Part shown: in pieces, positions 53,565-62,700 of the stretch
How positions within the stretch are numbered: the stretch's first letter is position 1
Layout of the letters: each line of letters begins with the position of its first letter
NCBI GenBank assembly: GCA_913775715.1
Contig: CAJYMC010000009.1
Location: 159,611-223,610, forward strand
Source: an uncultured Exiguobacterium sp.
Lineage (GTDB): Bacteria; Bacillota; Bacilli; Exiguobacteriales; Exiguobacteriaceae
Direction of reading: 5' to 3'
DNA: 64,000 bases
The notes under the pieces: generated by a model
Databases searched by the model: none
The model's input: only the letters and a program-made list of their open reading frames with translations
Told to the model about the DNA's origin: nothing
Position numbers and translations under genes: made by a program

Positions 53565-54895
53565 ACGTGGACCCCCTCTGGCTGTTCTGACCGTGGTAAC
53601 ATGCCTTTGATGTCGACGACGATCCCGCGTCCGACCTTCAGTAAGTGTTGCGCTAGATTCCAACCGCCTTCGACGTATTCTTCGTGTGAGACGGCGAAGA
53701 TGACGACATCGGCTGGTTTGAGTTCACTCATCTCAAGTAAATCAATACCGTACTCGCGTTTCGCCTCACTTTTTTCGACGAGTCGATCCGTCACCTGGAC
53801 GTCGATGCCGAACTCTTCGATTTCACGGACAAGATTCGCGACTTTCGAGTTGCGGATATCGCTGACGTTCTCCTTGAACGATAAGCCGAGGATCGTGACA
53901 CGAGCACCGAGGACCGGCATATTCTGTTTAATCAAGTTCTTGACGAGCGCTGTTGCGATGAAGCGTCCCATCGTATCGTTAATCCGGCGTCCGGCGAGGA
54001 TGACTTCTGGGTGATAGCCGAGCGACTCAGCTTTCATCGTCAGATAGAATGGATCGACGCCGATACAGTGACCACCGACAAGACCCGGGCGGAACGGAAG
54101 GAAGTTCCATTTCGTACCGGCTGCTTCGAGGACTTCGAGCGTATCGATGTCCATCCGGTCGAAGATGATCGCCAGTTCGTTCATCAAGGCGATGTTGAGA
54201 TCGCGCTGTGTGTTTTCGATGATTTTTGCGGCTTCTGCGACCTTGATCGATGAGGCACGGTGGACACCGGCTTCAACGACCGCTTCGTAGACTTCTGCGA
54301 CGATGTCGAGTGTCTGTTCATCCTGAGCCGAAACGATTTTTTGGATCGTCTTGAAAGTATGCTCGTGGTCACCCGGATTGATCCGCTCCGGTGAGTAGCC
54401 GACGAAGAAGTCGACGCCAGCGCGTAAGCCGGATGCTTCTTCAAGGACCGGGATGCAATCTTCTTCCGTCGCTCCTGGGTAGACCGTCGACTCATAGACG
54501 ACGATGTCGCCTTTATTAAGCTGGCGGCCGACGAGATGCGAGGCCCGTAAGAGTGGCGTCAAGTCTGGTTGATTCTGCGCATTGATTGGTGTCGGAACGG
54601 CGATGATGATGAAGTCACTCGCTTGCAGTGCCGATGGATCTGAGACGTAGTCGACGGTTGCGTTTTTCAACGTGAAGGGACTCAGCTCGAGTGTCGCGTC
54701 GATGCCTTCTTGCAGTTCTTGAACGCGTTGTTCCTTGATGTCAAAGCCGACGACGGCTGTTTTTTCGCCGAAGGCGACGGCGACGGGAAGACCGACGTAT
54801 CCGAGTCCGACGACGGCAATCGAACGGTTGGCAATGGGAAGTGAACCAGTTTGGGCTGCTGTCGTATCTACGATGTGTTTGACTGCCTTGTTCAT
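53552..54895 (-). CDS. Nucleotide sugar 6-dehydrogenase, TviB/WbpO-like
   Basis: 447-residue NAD-dependent enzyme making a UDP-uronic acid by two-step oxidation. Rossmann start IAVVGLGYVGLPVAVAFG near 27, YSPERINPGD near 165, the helix KVAEAAKIIENTQRD, and the catalytic Cys in GLVGGHCIGVDPFYL near 265. The pattern matches the TviB/WbpO group, which oxidises UDP-GlcNAc or UDP-GalNAc, rather than UDP-glucose dehydrogenases. About 40 extra N-terminal residues might be shortened by a later start. 12 nt after the CapK-like gene. Confidence 0.9.
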   Translation of the reverse strand: MNKAVKHIVDTTAAQTGSLPIANRSIAVVGLGYVGLPVAVAFGEKTAVVGFDIKEQRVQELQEGIDATLELSPFTLKNATVDYVSDPSALQASDFIIIAVPTPINAQNQPDLTPLLRASHLVGRQLNKGDIVVYESTVYPGATEEDCIPVLEEASGLRAGVDFFVGYSPERINPGDHEHTFKTIQKIVSAQDEQTLDIVAEVYEAVVEAGVHRASSIKVAEAAKIIENTQRDLNIALMNELAIIFDRMDIDTLEVLEAAGTKWNFLPFRPGLVGGHCIGVDPFYLTMKAESLGYHPEVILAGRRINDTMGRFIATALVKNLIKQNMPVLGARVTILGLSFKENVSDIRNSKVANLVREIEEFGIDVQVTDRLVEKSEAKREYGIDLLEMSELKPADVVIFAVSHEEYVEGGWNLAQHLLKVGRGIVVDIKGMLPRSEQPEGVHVWRL

Positions 54896-54907
54896 GGTGG
54901 GTTCCTC

Positions 54908-56257
54908 CTATTTCATCGACTGTTTGACGATCAACGTTTTTCCGTTCGGTTCTTGTTTCACTTGTTCGACGGGCTCGAGGACGATTTTCATATCGGAGCC
55001 AAGTAGCTTGCGCATCTCGTTCAAGAGGATCTGTTCGTGTTTCGGATGGAAACGTTTGACGTCAGGAATGTACCGGAGTGTCACGTGATTCAACGCGTGC
55101 TGTTCGACTTGGAGTCGTAGGACCGAGTTCGGTAGTTCGCGGGCAATCGTCGTGATATCCCCTTCGAAGACCTTGCCCCGCTTCTCACTGACGATATAAC
55201 TCGTTCCCCTTCCATCGATTGAAGCGATGATCGGTCCATTTAGTCCACAGCTGCATGTCTCGTCACTGAGTGTCATCCGGTCACCGATCCGGTAACGAAT
55301 CAGTGGTGTGCCGCGCGTCGTAAAACAGGTGACGACGACTTCTCCGTCCTCTCCATACGGTTCGATGATGCCTGTTTCGTGATGCAGATGCAGTTTTTTA
55401 TGACGACATTCTGAGATGATCGGTGCCCCTTCTGAAGAACCATATTGATCGAAGACCGGTGCGCGGAAGGCTTCTTCGAGAACGGAGCGCATCTCTTCCG
55501 TCACCGTTTCTGATGTCGGGAAGATGGCGATCAGCGGAATATCGAGCTGAATATGGTGTTTCAGAATATAACGGGCGATTTCAACCATCGCCGTCGGTGT
55601 GCCATCCAGTGCTTGCGGCTGGAATCGATTCAGTTCCTCGATATAGGCAGGGAAGTTCTCTTCCTTCATGTGAAAGATCGAAACGAGTAACTGATTGAGT
55701 GGGCGGTTCATCCGCCAAAAGATCGGTTTCGTCTGATCAACGGCTGTCAGCGTCCGCCCCGTGAAGCTCGCCCGGCGCATCCCGGCGTGGAAGCCATGAA
55801 GTTCCTTGAAGTAATCAAGATGCGCCATTCGTTCTTGAACATCCTCACGCATGAATGCGACTTGAAGCGACTTCCCGCTCGTTCCTCCTGTTCTGCCGCG
55901 TACCGGCGCATCGACACGCGACATGAAGGCATCATTATTTTGACGAAGCGTCTCTTTTTCAAGGATCGGAATCGTCTTCAGCTGCTCAAGTGATGTGAAC
56001 GGCAATTGAATCCCATGCTCATGGAAGAGCTGTGTGTAATATGGCGTATGCGTTGCGACGAAAGCGAGGAATGTATTCAATCGATCGAGTTGTTCCACCT
56101 GGTAATCCTGCGTCCGGTCCTTCGTTCGCAATTCCTTCATCTTCTGCTCATAAAAGGGACCGTATCGCTCTTGCATCAATTTCCGACCGTATAAAGAAGT
56201 CAACCAATTTTGGATAAAGATTGGAGAGCGATAGTAGAATTCCTCTTTAAGCGCCAT
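54908..56257 (-). CDS. CapK/PaaK-like adenylate-forming enzyme
   Basis: 449 residues of the phenylacetate-CoA ligase-like branch often called CapK when found in capsule loci. The phosphate loop is RTGGTSGKSLQV near 125, the adenine pocket DQYGSSEGAPIISEC near 270 and the hinge region YRIGDRMTL near 320, with SCGLNGP after it. Such proteins probably activate an acid that decorates the sugar chain; the acid is unknown. It overlaps the epimerase gene by 11 nt, so it is an integral part of the operon. Confidence 0.85.
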   Translation of the reverse strand: MALKEEFYYRSPIFIQNWLTSLYGRKLMQERYGPFYEQKMKELRTKDRTQDYQVEQLDRLNTFLAFVATHTPYYTQLFHEHGIQLPFTSLEQLKTIPILEKETLRQNNDAFMSRVDAPVRGRTGGTSGKSLQVAFMREDVQERMAHLDYFKELHGFHAGMRRASFTGRTLTAVDQTKPIFWRMNRPLNQLLVSIFHMKEENFPAYIEELNRFQPQALDGTPTAMVEIARYILKHHIQLDIPLIAIFPTSETVTEEMRSVLEEAFRAPVFDQYGSSEGAPIISECRHKKLHLHHETGIIEPYGEDGEVVVTCFTTRGTPLIRYRIGDRMTLSDETCSCGLNGPIIASIDGRGTSYIVSEKRGKVFEGDITTIARELPNSVLRLQVEQHALNHVTLRYIPDVKRFHPKHEQILLNEMRKLLGSDMKIVLEPVEQVKQEPNGKTLIVKQSMK

Positions 56258-57281
56258 CTTGGATTTCCTCCTTTAGCTGATAGTGGCTTTCGTACCAGTC
56301 GATGAATGCGTTGACACCTGCTTCGACCGTCGTCTGTGGACGGTAGCCGATCGTCTCGAATAGTGAGGAGACATCCGCGAAACTTTCCGGAACGTCACCC
56401 GGTTGGAGTGGCATTCCGTTTTTGATTGCCTTCTTACCGAGTCGCCGTTCAATCAAGGCGACGAATTCATTTAAGCGAATCGGACTGTGGCTACCGATGT
56501 TGTAGACGCGGTACGGAACGTTACTGCGATCCGGCAACGGGTTTGACGCATCGAACAACTCATCGACTTCCGGTTCAGTCTGGAACAGACGATAGATGCT
56601 TTCGATGATATCGTCGACGTAGGTGAAGTCCCGTCCCATCTCACCGTAGTTGTAGAGATCGATTGGTTCCCCTTTCGCGATCGCTTCCGTGAACTTGAAC
56701 AGTGCCATATCCGGACGTCCCCACGGTCCATAGACACTGAAGAAGCGAAGTCCAGTCGTCTTGATCCCGTAGAGACTACTGTAGGTGTGTGCCATTAGCT
56801 CGTTCGCTTTCTTCGAGGCGGCATAAAGACTTAGCGGATGGTCAACGGCATCCGTCGTCGCGAATGGCATCTTCGTATTCGATCCATAGACGGAACTCGA
56901 AGAAGCGTAGATTAGCTGCTCGACCGGGTGATGGCGACAGGCTTCTAAAATCGAGAGAAAACCGACGATGTTTGATGTCATGTAGACGTCTGGTCGATCG
57001 ATGCTGTAGCGTACCCCTGCCTGTGCTGCCAGATGAAGTACGAGATCAATCGATTCCTGTTCAAAGATCCGTGCGACGGCTGCTGTCTCTTCAAGTGAAA
57101 CTCGGTAAAATGTGTAGTTCGTTCCGAGTTCCGCGAGTCGGGCTTCCTTTAACGTCGGATCATAATAGGCGTTTACTTCATCGAGTCCGACGACCCGGTA
57201 ACCCTCTCGGATGAAACGGCGTGCGGCGTGAAATCCAATGAAGCCAGCGATACCTGTGATCAAAATCGTTTTATTCGGCAC
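56247..57281 (-). CDS. UDP-glucuronate 4-epimerase-type SDR enzyme
   Basis: 344-residue extended SDR. NAD-binding ITGIAGFIGFHAA at the N-terminus, HLAAQAGVRYSIDRPDVYM near 85, catalytic Tyr-Lys in YAASKKANELMAHTYS, then TTGLRFFSVYGPWGRPDMAL. This signature is that of UDP-GlcA/GalA 4-epimerases (LspL, Cap1J), not of UDP-GlcNAc epimerases. GTG start at 57281, 9 nt after GAGGAGG; the longer ATG frame would run inside the upstream gene. It overlaps the polymerase gene by 11 nt. Confidence 0.9.
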   Translation of the reverse strand: MPNKTILITGIAGFIGFHAARRFIREGYRVVGLDEVNAYYDPTLKEARLAELGTNYTFYRVSLEETAAVARIFEQESIDLVLHLAAQAGVRYSIDRPDVYMTSNIVGFLSILEACRHHPVEQLIYASSSSVYGSNTKMPFATTDAVDHPLSLYAASKKANELMAHTYSSLYGIKTTGLRFFSVYGPWGRPDMALFKFTEAIAKGEPIDLYNYGEMGRDFTYVDDIIESIYRLFQTEPEVDELFDASNPLPDRSNVPYRVYNIGSHSPIRLNEFVALIERRLGKKAIKNGMPLQPGDVPESFADVSSLFETIGYRPQTTVEAGVNAFIDWYESHYQLKEEIQDGA

Positions 57282-58557
57282 GGTGTTCAACCTCCTCGAA
57301 GTAGTGGCGCGCTTGCAGGCGCATGTAGTGAACGGATGTGTAGACGATGAGTAACATCGGGAACAACTTATACCGGTGCCGGATGGCCGTTCCGACGTTT
57401 CCGGTTCCAAGACCGAAAACGAGAGCATTGAGCATAAAGAGAAGGAAAAAGAAGAAGAGGACGCTACCGAACGGATGTTGACGGATCAGTTTGAACGATC
57501 GAACGATCGCAAAACAGGCGATAAAGTAGAAGATGGCGTCGAGGAAGAAAATCAAGATATTCATGACACTCGACCATTGCCACGGGAACGGCGAGAACAG
57601 GAAGTAGATCATCCGGATCGGTGAGTAGAGAATCATGTCGACTGGACCTGTCACCGTCAATCCGTTCAAGTATGCGGAGCCGCCACGATCGAAGCTCATT
57701 CCGCTGAACAACTGTCCGTTTTCTGAGACGTGCGTGAACTTCGCGAACAAGACGTCCTGGAAACTGTAGACGATGAAGCCGACGATGAGCACTTGGAAGA
57801 TCAATCGCTGTACCTTCGTCGGTTCGAAATCCATTCGTCTGGTCTCATGACTGTAAAACGAGAAGTAAACGAGTAAGACGACGATTCCGACGGCGAGACC
57901 AGAGTGGAATATCGTACTGACGAAGTAGCCAAGATACGCGAGAATCATCTGTCTACCGGATTTTTCTTCCGTCCAGCGCACCATGTAATAGAGTGTATAG
58001 ACGATTCCGAGAGCGACGATCTGATCGCGTAAGAGGATCGGCGAGAGCAACAAGCCTTGCGGGAAGAACGCAAAGATGAATGTTGCTGCGAATACGTATC
58101 GTTCCGATAAGCGTAATCGTTTCAGCGTCTTCGCTAGGATAACGACGGCGACGACACCGAGGATGACGTTGAAGAACTGAGCGAGAATTCGTTCCGGTCC
58201 GAACATCAAGTAGAAGATTCCGAGAAACTTGGAATAGGTGCCACGAACGACATCATTGAAGGTCGACGGGTCGGTGAAGATTTGGACACCTTCGAGATGA
58301 AAGGCTTCCGTATCGTCCCCGCTGTGTGGCGGCAAACGGAACAGCTCGAGATCGATGAACATCAGGACGAGTCGAACGAAAAAGGCGGTGATGAAGACGA
58401 GATAGAGTGGCGTCGTCTCGGCCTGACGGAGTAGATAATAGAGAAACAACACCGAGTTGATCAGCAGCAAGGCAGTCACGTAGGTGTCTGGGAAGAGCGA
58501 CCGGGCAAATTGACAAACGAGCGCTTCGATGACGATGAGTAGTAAAATTGGTCGCAT
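57271..58557 (-). CDS. Wzy-like polysaccharide polymerase (multispanning membrane protein)
   Basis: 428 residues with about ten to twelve membrane helices and an external loop at about 80-115 (FRLPPHSGDDTEAFHLEGVQ) carrying acidic residues. No single motif proves function, but the length, topology and position directly after the flippase gene fit the Wzy polymerase that joins repeat units outside the membrane. A membrane glycosyltransferase of GT-C type is the main alternative. RBS GGAGG region; 12 nt after the flippase gene. Confidence 0.72.
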   Translation of the reverse strand: MRPILLLIVIEALVCQFARSLFPDTYVTALLLINSVLFLYYLLRQAETTPLYLVFITAFFVRLVLMFIDLELFRLPPHSGDDTEAFHLEGVQIFTDPSTFNDVVRGTYSKFLGIFYLMFGPERILAQFFNVILGVVAVVILAKTLKRLRLSERYVFAATFIFAFFPQGLLLSPILLRDQIVALGIVYTLYYMVRWTEEKSGRQMILAYLGYFVSTIFHSGLAVGIVVLLVYFSFYSHETRRMDFEPTKVQRLIFQVLIVGFIVYSFQDVLFAKFTHVSENGQLFSGMSFDRGGSAYLNGLTVTGPVDMILYSPIRMIYFLFSPFPWQWSSVMNILIFFLDAIFYFIACFAIVRSFKLIRQHPFGSVLFFFFLLFMLNALVFGLGTGNVGTAIRHRYKLFPMLLIVYTSVHYMRLQARHYFEEVEHRAE

Positions 58558-58569
58558 CTTCTTCCCTCC

Positions 58570-59829
58570 TTAGCTGCTTTGTTCGATGACGAGGGCGACG
58601 TTTCGTGGATACAACGAGCGATAGAGCGCTGGTAAGAGTAAGACGATCTGAGTGACAGCGCACAAGGTGTATGCGATCGTCGCACCGTATAGTCCGTACA
58701 ACGGAATCAACAGGCTACATGCGACAAGATTGACGACGACACTACCGAAGATCGAGAGTGTCTGGATCCGGAACTGCTGGAAGCCGGTCAGAAGTGCCTG
58801 AATGACGGTCGAGTTATAGAAGAACAGCGACGCGATCATCATCAAGACGAAAATCAGATGATATTTGACGAACGACGCGTTGTAGAAAATCGTCAAGCCC
58901 CACTTGCCGAAAAAGATGGCTCCGAGAATCAGGAGGATGCCAACGACGTTCGTCATCAGTAACATCGATCGAGTCAGCTTGCGCAGTTCCGGTAAACTTT
59001 GGCGCTCGCCCGTTTCGGACGAGAAGTTCGGCAATAAGACGGCAATCAAGGAGTGGATGAATAGACTACCGAGTACGAGTAGATAGGCGATGCTCGCGTA
59101 ATACCCAAGCTCTTCCGTCCCAATCGCGTGCCCGACGAACAGTCGTGGAATGTTTGCATTCAAGGCGATCAGGAGAGCGACGAACCCGAGTGGCATCGCT
59201 TTGAAGAATAATTCCTTACCGGAGCGGTATCGTAAGTCGAGCGCTTGGTTGTCAAAACCTCGACCGACCCGGCGGATCGTCGGTAAATCGTAGACGAGTA
59301 ACATGATCAAGTTACCGGCGATCAAGGCGATGACGAATCCGTGGATTGAATGCGTCGTGAAGAGGACGAGTGCTGCGCCCGAGACGTTCAGGAGACTGCG
59401 GAAGATTTTCGATATGGCGACTTCCTTGAAGGCGGTGTGTCCTTGCAAGAAGCCATAACCGAGATCCGCGAACGACTCCATGTACTTATTCAGATAGACG
59501 AGTAATGTCAGGAGTAAGATGTTTGCTTCACCGAAGAAATAATAGATCCCCAGAAGAACGAACACACCAGCTGAAAGGAGTGAGAATCGTGTCTTGATAA
59601 AGAGCCAAAAGTTCGTCAGTCCAGCCCGTTCTGCCGTCAGGATCGTACTAGCATTCAGCCAACAGAACATGACGATCGGCGCGGTGATGGCAAGGGCGTA
59701 ATTGAAGTAACCGATATTGAGTGGCGTACTCCATTTGATCAGGAGCGTCAAAATCATCCATTGGTGTAAGGAATACGCCGTATCGGCAATGAAGATGAGA
59801 TTGAAGCGGGACAGCCGGGCTGTTTTCAT
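58570..59829 (-). CDS. Wzx-like polysaccharide repeat-unit flippase
   Basis: 419 residues with twelve or more predicted membrane helices and scattered basic residues in cytoplasmic loops, in the pattern of MOP-superfamily Wzx/RfbX flippases. N-terminal region RLSRFNLIFIADTAYSLHQW and the central GHAIGTEELGYYASIAYLL are typical. It would move the undecaprenyl-linked repeat unit across the membrane before polymerisation. RBS GGAGGGG; 15 nt after the dehydratase gene. Confidence 0.85.
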   Translation of the reverse strand: MKTARLSRFNLIFIADTAYSLHQWMILTLLIKWSTPLNIGYFNYALAITAPIVMFCWLNASTILTAERAGLTNFWLFIKTRFSLLSAGVFVLLGIYYFFGEANILLLTLLVYLNKYMESFADLGYGFLQGHTAFKEVAISKIFRSLLNVSGAALVLFTTHSIHGFVIALIAGNLIMLLVYDLPTIRRVGRGFDNQALDLRYRSGKELFFKAMPLGFVALLIALNANIPRLFVGHAIGTEELGYYASIAYLLVLGSLFIHSLIAVLLPNFSSETGERQSLPELRKLTRSMLLMTNVVGILLILGAIFFGKWGLTIFYNASFVKYHLIFVLMMIASLFFYNSTVIQALLTGFQQFRIQTLSIFGSVVVNLVACSLLIPLYGLYGATIAYTLCAVTQIVLLLPALYRSLYPRNVALVIEQSS

Positions 59830-59844
59830 CGTTTCCCCTCCTCT

Positions 59845-61710
59845 CTATTTGCGAGCAATCCGCATCGTCGGTGCGACCGGATCCGATTCGGTTTCGTTCG
59901 TGATGTCTAACAAATACTGACGGAGTGCTTCGTCCTGACCGAGTGCTTGGGCAATCTCCCGCAAGTACGGGTCGACGGTTCCAAAAGGTCGGGTCTTTCC
60001 GACGAGAATCTTGTCGAAGACGAGTTCGTCATGCACCTCATCGCGAGCCAGCAGTTCCTCGTATAGTTTCTCTCCTTTTCGAATGCCGCTGTAGACGATC
60101 GGAATCTGTTCTTCCGTGAATCCACTCAAGTGAATCAAATTCTTCGCCAGTGTCGTGATGTGGACCGGTTCACCCATATCGAGGACGAACACTTCGCCAC
60201 CTTTCGCGAGAACACTCGCTTGGATAACGAGACGACTCGCCTCCGGGATCGTCATGAAGTAACGTGTCATCCGGGGATCTGTGATCGTAATCGGCCCACC
60301 TTTTGCGATTTGTTCCTTAAAAAGTGGAATGACGGAACCACGGCTCCCAAGGACGTTTCCGAACCGGACGACGGCGAACGTCGTTTCGCTGTTTCTAGCC
60401 ATCTGCTGAATGACCATCTCGGCGATTCGTTTCGTTGCACCCATCACACTCGTCGGATTGACGGCCTTATCGGTCGAGATCATCACGAATCGTTTGACCC
60501 CAGCTGCTTCTGCAGCTCGAGCGACGTTGCGCGTCCCGTAGATGTTGTTCTTGACGGCTTCGCTCGGGTTATCTTCCATCAGTGGCACGTGCTTATGAGC
60601 TGCCGCGTGATAGACGAGGTCTGGTTCGAACCGTCGCATGACTTCAAGCATTCGGTCACTGTCCTGCACATCGGCGATGACGGATTCGAACTGAATGTCT
60701 CGGCTGAGACACTCGAGCTCCCGACGGATCAGGTAGATGCTGTTTTCGCCGTGTCCGAGAAGAACGAGCCGTTCGGGACGGAAACGAATCAGTTGCCGAC
60801 AAATCTCGGAACCAATCGAACCACCAGCACCGGTGACGAGGACTGTCGCGCCATGCACGCTTCGTTCAATTTCCGTAATATCGAGTTCGACGGGTTCCCG
60901 ACCAAGTAAGTCAGCGATCGAAACTTCACGGATCTGTTTAATCGAGACTTTTCCGGATGCCAGTTCGACAAGCATCGGTAACGTATGCGCCTCGACTTGT
61001 GTCTGTTTGATCCGGTTCAGCAATTCAACTCGCTGCGGATAAGGTAACGATGGAATTGCGAGGACGACTGCTTCAATCTTTTGTTCTTCGATGATACATT
61101 CGAGTTGTTCGATTGCTCCGATGACGGGAACACCGTGAACCCGCATCCCGCGTAGTTCGAGTGAATCATCAAGTAGTCCGACGACGTTTAAGATGTGCGA
61201 TTTCTTTTGTTTCAATTCTTTTGTGATCATCTGACCAGAGGCCCCAGCACCGATGATCAGCGTTCGCTTTCCAAGCGTCTTATTGTCAGGGACGAGTCTT
61301 AAGCTACGTCCACGAATCAACAGCCGGACGAATAAGATACCGTTCAAGACGAGTCCGGTCTGTAAGAAGATCGCCCGTTCGACCGCAAAGTCGAACAGCG
61401 CGTATTCAAGACCAAGAAGAACAAAGCTGCTGGCGAGGACGACGACGAGGAGAACAGCGAGATCACGAAGACTCGCATAGCGCCAAATGATTTGATAGAA
61501 ACGCATCCAATAGGCAACAAAGGTAAGAGCGATCCACTGAATGAGTGCGATTTCGAGTGCATCCTGCAACTCGAAGTTGACAGTGAGATGGAGCGGATTG
61601 AAGAAGTAGAACGTAACGACTGTCGCGAGTGCGATGATTCCGGCATCGATCAGGCGAAGGAGTCCGATTTTCAGCTGCCGACGATACGGGGTGAACGGGG
61701 ACTGCTGCAT
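59845..61710 (-). CDS. Membrane-bound UDP-HexNAc 4,6-dehydratase (PglF/CapD/WbpM-like)
   Basis: 621 residues. Four N-terminal membrane helices (about 15-120), a CoA-binding-like Rossmann domain (about 135-260) and a C-terminal SDR domain with VTGAGGSIGSEICRQL near 295 and TDKAVNPTSVMGATKR, where Met replaces the usual catalytic Tyr, as in this family. It converts UDP-GlcNAc to the 4-keto-6-deoxy sugar used by the DegT aminotransferase. I chose the ATG at 61710, 8 nt after GAGGAG, over the far upstream frame. Second gene of the operon. Confidence 0.92.
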   Translation of the reverse strand: MQQSPFTPYRRQLKIGLLRLIDAGIIALATVVTFYFFNPLHLTVNFELQDALEIALIQWIALTFVAYWMRFYQIIWRYASLRDLAVLLVVVLASSFVLLGLEYALFDFAVERAIFLQTGLVLNGILFVRLLIRGRSLRLVPDNKTLGKRTLIIGAGASGQMITKELKQKKSHILNVVGLLDDSLELRGMRVHGVPVIGAIEQLECIIEEQKIEAVVLAIPSLPYPQRVELLNRIKQTQVEAHTLPMLVELASGKVSIKQIREVSIADLLGREPVELDITEIERSVHGATVLVTGAGGSIGSEICRQLIRFRPERLVLLGHGENSIYLIRRELECLSRDIQFESVIADVQDSDRMLEVMRRFEPDLVYHAAAHKHVPLMEDNPSEAVKNNIYGTRNVARAAEAAGVKRFVMISTDKAVNPTSVMGATKRIAEMVIQQMARNSETTFAVVRFGNVLGSRGSVIPLFKEQIAKGGPITITDPRMTRYFMTIPEASRLVIQASVLAKGGEVFVLDMGEPVHITTLAKNLIHLSGFTEEQIPIVYSGIRKGEKLYEELLARDEVHDELVFDKILVGKTRPFGTVDPYLREIAQALGQDEALRQYLLDITNETESDPVAPTMRIARK

Positions 61711-61726
61711 GACGATAGCTCCTCTC

Positions 61727-62371
61727 TCATGAATGCGTGCGGGGGATAGCTTTCGGATAACTGTCAGTAGCTTCACGGGCTACTTCTTTTTTACTTAAAG
61801 AACGGGAGTAGACGATCAGTAGACCAAGCATCAAACCCAGGACACCGCCGATTCCTGTATTCATTAGAATATTCGGTGATACAGGTTTTGTCGGAATCCG
61901 TGCGTTGGAGAAGACTTCCGTTTTACTTGTATTGATCAGTTGTGGGAGATAGTCTTGAAAGACTTCCGTCATCGTATTTGCTTGGATTGCTGCTTGCTTC
62001 GCTGAACGATCCTTAACGGATAAGGCGATGACTTGCGAATCGAGATTGCTCGAGACCGTCAAACGATCCGTCAAATCAAATAATCGTTTGTCGGTGACAT
62101 TCATCTTTTGAGCGACCTGATCGACGACCTCTGGGCTACGTAGGATATCTTGATAGGTACTGACGAGAGTCGGCGTCGATGTTGCCTCTGCGTTCGCTTG
62201 AGGAACGACGAGGATGTAGGCTGTCGCTTCATATGTCTTCGGAATGACATACGTGCTGAGTGCATATCCGGCACCTGCGAAGAGAATCATGAAGAGTGCT
62301 AGTAGCCACCAACCGCGCCGAAGCGTCGTCAGGTGATCTCCGAAGGTTTTTCTTTGATGCATCGAGCTCAC
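61727..62371 (-). CDS. Wzz/YveK-type chain-length regulator
   Basis: 214 residues with two membrane helices (about 22-42 and 168-188) flanking an extracytoplasmic domain. The second helix is preceded by the Pro-rich motif IPTKPVSPNILMN characteristic of polysaccharide co-polymerases. In Bacillus such YveK/EpsA proteins activate a separate tyrosine kinase (YveL/EpsB), but no kinase gene follows here. GTG start at 62371, 7 nt after GAGGTG. First gene of the operon. Confidence 0.9.
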   Translation of the reverse strand: MSSMHQRKTFGDHLTTLRRGWWLLALFMILFAGAGYALSTYVIPKTYEATAYILVVPQANAEATSTPTLVSTYQDILRSPEVVDQVAQKMNVTDKRLFDLTDRLTVSSNLDSQVIALSVKDRSAKQAAIQANTMTEVFQDYLPQLINTSKTEVFSNARIPTKPVSPNILMNTGIGGVLGLMLGLLIVYSRSLSKKEVAREATDSYPKAIPRTHS

Positions 62372-62700
62372 TGTTGTTCACCTCTTTCTGGATTGACCGA
62401 ATGGATGGACATTGGTTATGTCTACACCTTATTTCCAATCGACTCCCAAAACAATTAGAGCTTGGTGGAAATGATTATATTTTTTTCGGTAGCTATCTCG
62501 CTTGCGTGACGCAAGTTCACGGTAGGAATTCGAGTCACGAAAAAAACGCGATTCACGAAAAAATGATCACGTTTTTCTTAATGTTGTTTCATTTATACGC
62601 ATGATTTTTTGAAAGATAAGGGTAAATACCAATTTGATGATTAAAAAGTGCTTAAATCGGTAATAAGTCCTATATGAAGGGTGGATAGTCTTTAGAAATC
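62372..62700. other. Divergent intergenic region of the polysaccharide locus
   Basis: No coding sequence. It contains the leftward operon promoter (see 62475-62516) and two copies of TCACGAAAAAA (62535 and 62553) close to an A/T-rich stretch. The rightward gene has only a weak, distant ribosome-binding-like GAAGGGTGG near 62676. Confidence 0.6.
62475..62516 (-). promoter_or_regulatory. Polysaccharide operon promoter with inverted repeat
   Basis: On the minus strand a perfect -10 TATAAT (62475-62480) lacks a recognisable -35. Instead the inverted repeat CTTGCGT-G-ACGCAAG (62502-62516) covers the -35 region and the bases just upstream. This is the layout of a promoter that needs an activator or is blocked by a repressor. 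The leader to the GTG start would be about 100 nt. Confidence 0.5.

Noticed and set aside
60130..60909. Plus-strand 259-codon reading frame
   Set aside because: Antisense shadow of the 4,6-dehydratase gene with shadow-type composition and no recognisable domain.
62535..62563. Two TCACGAAAAAA copies as a repeat array
   Set aside because: Only two short copies dominated by an A run; not enough to call a repeat or CRISPR-like feature.
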